Assembly: GCA_051883075.1 (NCBI GenBank)
Contig: JBJETA010000016.1
Coordinates: 1 to 23,018, forward strand
Length of the DNA: 23,018 bases
Reading direction: 5' to 3'
From: Aminipila sp051883075
GTDB taxonomy: Bacteria > Bacillota > Clostridia > Peptostreptococcales > Anaerovoracaceae
The notes beneath the pieces are model-generated. The model did not search any database, had not been told where the DNA came from, and was given only the letters and a program-made list of their open reading frames with translations. A program made the position numbers and the translations under genes. The stretch's first letter is position 1, and every line of letters begins with the position of its first letter. Shown here piece after piece: positions 20,771 to 23,018 of this stretch.

Positions 20771-22678
20771 ATGTTTGATATACGTGAAAATCTGAAAAAA
20801 CTCCCGGACAGTCCGGGAGTTTATATTCATAAGGACAAACTGGGACAAGTCATTTATGTAGGGAAAGCGGTTTCTCTGAAAAACCGTGTCCGCCAGTATT
20901 TCCAGTCATCGAGAAACATGCCGGCAAAAGTGAAGGCTATGGTGGGGCATATAGCGGAATTTGAGTACATTACCACGGATACCGAGATGGAGGCGCTTAT
21001 ACTTGAATGTACGCTTATCAAGAGATATATGCCTAAATACAATGTACTCCTGAGAGATGATAAGACTTATCCGTATATAAAAATAACCATGGGTGAGGAT
21101 TATCCGAGGATTGTAAAAACAAGGCGCATAGAGAATGACGGAAGCAGATATTTCGGACCGTATTCCGATGTGGGAGCGGTGAACCAGATAACCGAACTTC
21201 TGAACGGAATTTTCTGCCTGAAAAAGTGCTCGGCTAAAAAGTTTCCCGAAAACATCAAGCCGTGCCTGAACTACCATATACAACAGTGCAGGGGAATCTG
21301 TACGGGAACGGTAAACAGGGAAGAATACCTCAGGGATATACAGCAGGTAATGGATTTTCTGAACGGTAAAACGGGACCGCTTTTGAAAAAGCTTGAAAAT
21401 AAAATGCTTGAGGCCTCTGAAATGCTTGAATTTGAGCAGGCTGCACAGTACAGGGATTATATCGAATCGGTAAAAACCGTCACGGAAAAACAGCGAGTAG
21501 TTATGCTGGGACTTAAAGACCTTGATATCGTTCTGGCTATATCGAGTGAACAGAGCGATTATGCGGTGCTGTTTTTTGTAAGAGACGGAAAGCTTATAGG
21601 AAGAGAAAATTATGCAATGGAAGGCGCCTCGGGAAAGGCGGAGCTTGTCAGTGAATTTATAAAGCAGCATTACAGCGAAAATCCTAACATTCCGTATGAA
21701 ATACTTGTTGAACAGGAGCTGCCGGAAAAAGAGCTGTTGGAAGGCTTCCTTACTGCTTCGGCCGGACGGCAGGTGAAGCTTTACGTCCCTCAGAGAGGGG
21801 ATAAAAAGGATTTGCTTAAGCTTGCCCAGAAGGATTCCGTAGAAATGCTTAAAACTATAGACCAAAGGGAAAACAGCAGAAGAGAAAGACAGAAAACCAT
21901 TTCGGATGCAATAGGAAGGATTATTGCTGATGTCACGGGAGAAACTGCGGATTTAAAGCATTTACGGGAAACGCGGGATGATGCCGGCAAGGTTCGGATA
22001 AAGGATTACCGTATAGAGGCATATGACATATCGAATACCAACGGTGTGGATTCCGTAGGGGCGATGGTTGTTTTTGAAGGACTGAAGCCGAACAAGAAGG
22101 AATACCGCCGCTTTAAAATAAGAACTATAGAAGGACCTAACGATTACGGCAGTATGCAGGAGGTCATTTACAGGAGATTCAAGAGGGCAGAAAAGGGCGA
22201 TGCAGCATTTTCAAATCTCCCCGACCTGCTTATGATAGACGGTGGAAAGGGGCAGGTGTCCGCAGTACAGCAGATTTTGGATGCAATGAACATAAAAACC
22301 GCCGTAGTGGGAATGGCAAAGGATGACAAACACAGGACGAGAGCGCTGGTATACAGAAAATCAGGCTCGGCGGAGTACAGTGAACTGCCTCTTGCGGAAT
22401 ACCCCATGCTTTTTAAATATGTCGGGGCAGTGCAGGAGGAAGTGCACAGATTTGCCATAGAGTATCACAAAGGGCTCAGAGGAAAAAGAGTACAGACTTC
22501 TGTCCTCGATGAAATCGAAGGCATAGGTCCCCAGAGAAGGAACGGGCTTCTTGCTCATTTCGGCAGCATAGAGAAAATCAGAAAAGCATCGGTTGAAGAA
22601 CTTTGCGAAGCACCTGGAATGAACGAAAAAGCCGCATTAAGCGTACACAAATTTTTCCTTGATAAAGACAGACCTTAG
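20771..22678 (+). CDS. uvrC: Excinuclease ABC subunit C
   Basis: Dual-incision nuclease of nucleotide excision repair that cuts on both sides of a lesion marked by UvrA/UvrB. The 635-residue protein has, in order: a GIY-YIG domain (GVY 16-18, YVG 29-31, R39, metal-binding E74) making the 3' cut, and a region with Cys residues (about 150-180). Next is a UVR helix pair (LENKMLEASEMLEFEQAAQY, about 210-235) that binds UvrB. Then comes an RNase H-like nuclease (IEAYDISNTNG, LLMIDGGKGQ) making the 5' cut, and C-terminal helix-hairpin-helices (EIEGIGPQRR, EAPGMNEKAA). ATG 20771 was chosen although the frame is open from 20711, because family homology (FDIRENLKKLPDSPGVY) begins there. One base separates it from the carboxypeptidase stop. 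Confidence 0.97.
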   Translation: MFDIRENLKKLPDSPGVYIHKDKLGQVIYVGKAVSLKNRVRQYFQSSRNMPAKVKAMVGHIAEFEYITTDTEMEALILECTLIKRYMPKYNVLLRDDKTYPYIKITMGEDYPRIVKTRRIENDGSRYFGPYSDVGAVNQITELLNGIFCLKKCSAKKFPENIKPCLNYHIQQCRGICTGTVNREEYLRDIQQVMDFLNGKTGPLLKKLENKMLEASEMLEFEQAAQYRDYIESVKTVTEKQRVVMLGLKDLDIVLAISSEQSDYAVLFFVRDGKLIGRENYAMEGASGKAELVSEFIKQHYSENPNIPYEILVEQELPEKELLEGFLTASAGRQVKLYVPQRGDKKDLLKLAQKDSVEMLKTIDQRENSRRERQKTISDAIGRIIADVTGETADLKHLRETRDDAGKVRIKDYRIEAYDISNTNGVDSVGAMVVFEGLKPNKKEYRRFKIRTIEGPNDYGSMQEVIYRRFKRAEKGDAAFSNLPDLLMIDGGKGQVSAVQQILDAMNIKTAVVGMAKDDKHRTRALVYRKSGSAEYSELPLAEYPMLFKYVGAVQEEVHRFAIEYHKGLRGKRVQTSVLDEIEGIGPQRRNGLLAHFGSIEKIRKASVEELCEAPGMNEKAALSVHKFFLDKDRP

Positions 22679-22687
22679 TGGTATATT
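22659..22687 (+). promoter_or_regulatory. Promoter of the DUF1292 gene
   Basis: TTGATA (22659-22664), 17 bases and TATATT (22682-22687). The -35 box lies inside the last codons of uvrC. Transcription would start near 22694, giving a 60-base leader and making the DUF1292 gene at least partly independent of uvrC. Confidence 0.65.
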
Positions 22688-22695
22688 ATTTGTAA

Positions 22696-22740
22696 TGATG
22701 TGCCCCAGGCACATCAAGCAATTTACAAAAGAGAGTAAAT
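22696..22740 (+). promoter_or_regulatory. Two tandem hairpins in the DUF1292 leader
   Basis: TGATGTGCC (22696-22704) and GGCACATCA (22708-22716) form a 9-bp stem on a CCA loop right at the predicted 5' end. ATTTAC (22721-22726) and GTAAAT (22735-22740) form a second stem that ends directly against the GGAGG ribosome site (22741-22745). No T run follows the first, so it is not an obvious terminator. They may stabilise the RNA or tune translation. Confidence 0.5.
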
Positions 22741-22753
22741 GGAGGACTTAATT

Positions 22754-23018
22754 ATGTCAGATAAAGAAAAGTGCGGCTGTGGCTGCGGCTGTGAGCATGA
22801 ACATGACGATGCTGATTTTTTAACTTTGGAGTTTGATGACGGCGTTGAAGTAGAATGCGAAATCATGGGCGTTTTCGACTTTGAAGGAAAAGAATATATT
22901 GCCCTTCTTCCGGATGACGGAACAGATGATGTTTATATCTACGGATATAAGGAAATCGGTGAAGAGGAATTCGAACTGGTTGATATCGAAGACGATGAAG
23001 AATTTGAAAAGGTTGTTG
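22754..23018 (+). CDS. DUF1292 protein, C-terminus outside window
   Basis: Small acidic cytoplasmic protein of the DUF1292 (YrzB-like) family; function unknown. The 88 codons in the window begin MSDKEKCGCGCGCEHEHDDA, a Cys/His-rich opening. This is followed by the family core: FLTLEFDDGVEVECEIMG, FDFEGKEYIALLPDDG, DDVYIYGYKE and the acidic FELVDIEDDEEFEKVV. Four alternating Cys and two His near the N-terminus could bind a metal, an extension seen in other clostridial members. GGAGG lies eight bases before the ATG. The frame is open to the window edge; family members are about 85-110 residues, so few residues are missing. Confidence 0.88.
   Translation, partial: MSDKEKCGCGCGCEHEHDDADFLTLEFDDGVEVECEIMGVFDFEGKEYIALLPDDGTDDVYIYGYKEIGEEEFELVDIEDDEEFEKVV

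Noticed and set aside
20906..21865. Long antisense open frame (319 codons) opposite uvrC
   Set aside because: It lies wholly inside uvrC, has no ribosome site or known motif, and its composition (Phe, Arg, His, Leu rich) is what a reversed coding strand gives.
1..23018. CRISPR array, insertion sequence, prophage or toxin-antitoxin system
   Set aside because: No regularly spaced direct repeats, transposase, integrase or paired small toxin/antitoxin genes were found; gene content is housekeeping and sensory.

Overview
The window looks like chromosomal housekeeping DNA of an anaerobic, low-GC Clostridia-type Firmicute, possibly Lachnospiraceae or Anaerovoracaceae. The signs are AT-rich intergenic DNA, strong GGAGG ribosome sites, sigma-A style promoters with 17-base spacers, a HydG [FeFe]-hydrogenase maturase with its TM1266-type partner, a short ACT-ended SerA, an ApgM-type phosphoglycerate mutase-like enzyme and a DUF1292 protein. 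The genus cannot be fixed from the sequence alone. I see no insertion sequence, phage gene, CRISPR array or rRNA. Apart from the two genes cut by the window ends, every gene looks intact.

Layout, left to right. Bases 1-2646 (minus strand): gltX, whose C-terminus lies outside the window, and a membrane-anchored NodB-type polysaccharide deacetylase, separated by a terminator. Bases 2834-4668 (plus): thrC, then a tRNA-Ser(GGA) whose promoter is embedded in a perfect 16-bp inverted repeat. Bases 4725-8769 (plus): a two-gene sensory operon made of a hybrid histidine kinase and a membrane-anchored solute-binding protein carrying a 5'-nucleotidase C-terminal-like domain. Bases 8801-10526: an unrecognised lipoprotein (minus), a 63-residue two-helix membrane protein (plus) and a YcgR-like PilZ protein (minus), divided by terminators.

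Bases 10660-15308 (plus) form a tight run: TM1266-type protein, hydG, mntP, rph, rdgB and a YihY/BrkB membrane protein. The last five are separated by 1-30 bases or overlap, and the run ends at a two-way terminator. Bases 15404-17846 hold the divergent serine pair serA (minus) and serC (plus), driven from one perfectly symmetric palindromic promoter. Bases 17908-22678 (plus) hold an ApgM-family enzyme, a D,D-carboxypeptidase and uvrC. The window ends inside a DUF1292 gene that has its own promoter and two leader hairpins.

How the parts relate: SerA and SerC convert 3-phosphoglycerate to phosphoserine. The next gene belongs to a family that includes phosphoglycerate mutases and a subfamily proposed to be homoserine kinases, which matters because thrC is also here and no GHMP-type thrB is. 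The most unusual things seen are the symmetric serA/serC promoter, the inverted repeat around the tRNA-Ser promoter, and the solute-binding protein/5'-nucleotidase-C fusion beside the hybrid kinase. No clearly new multi-gene system is evident.
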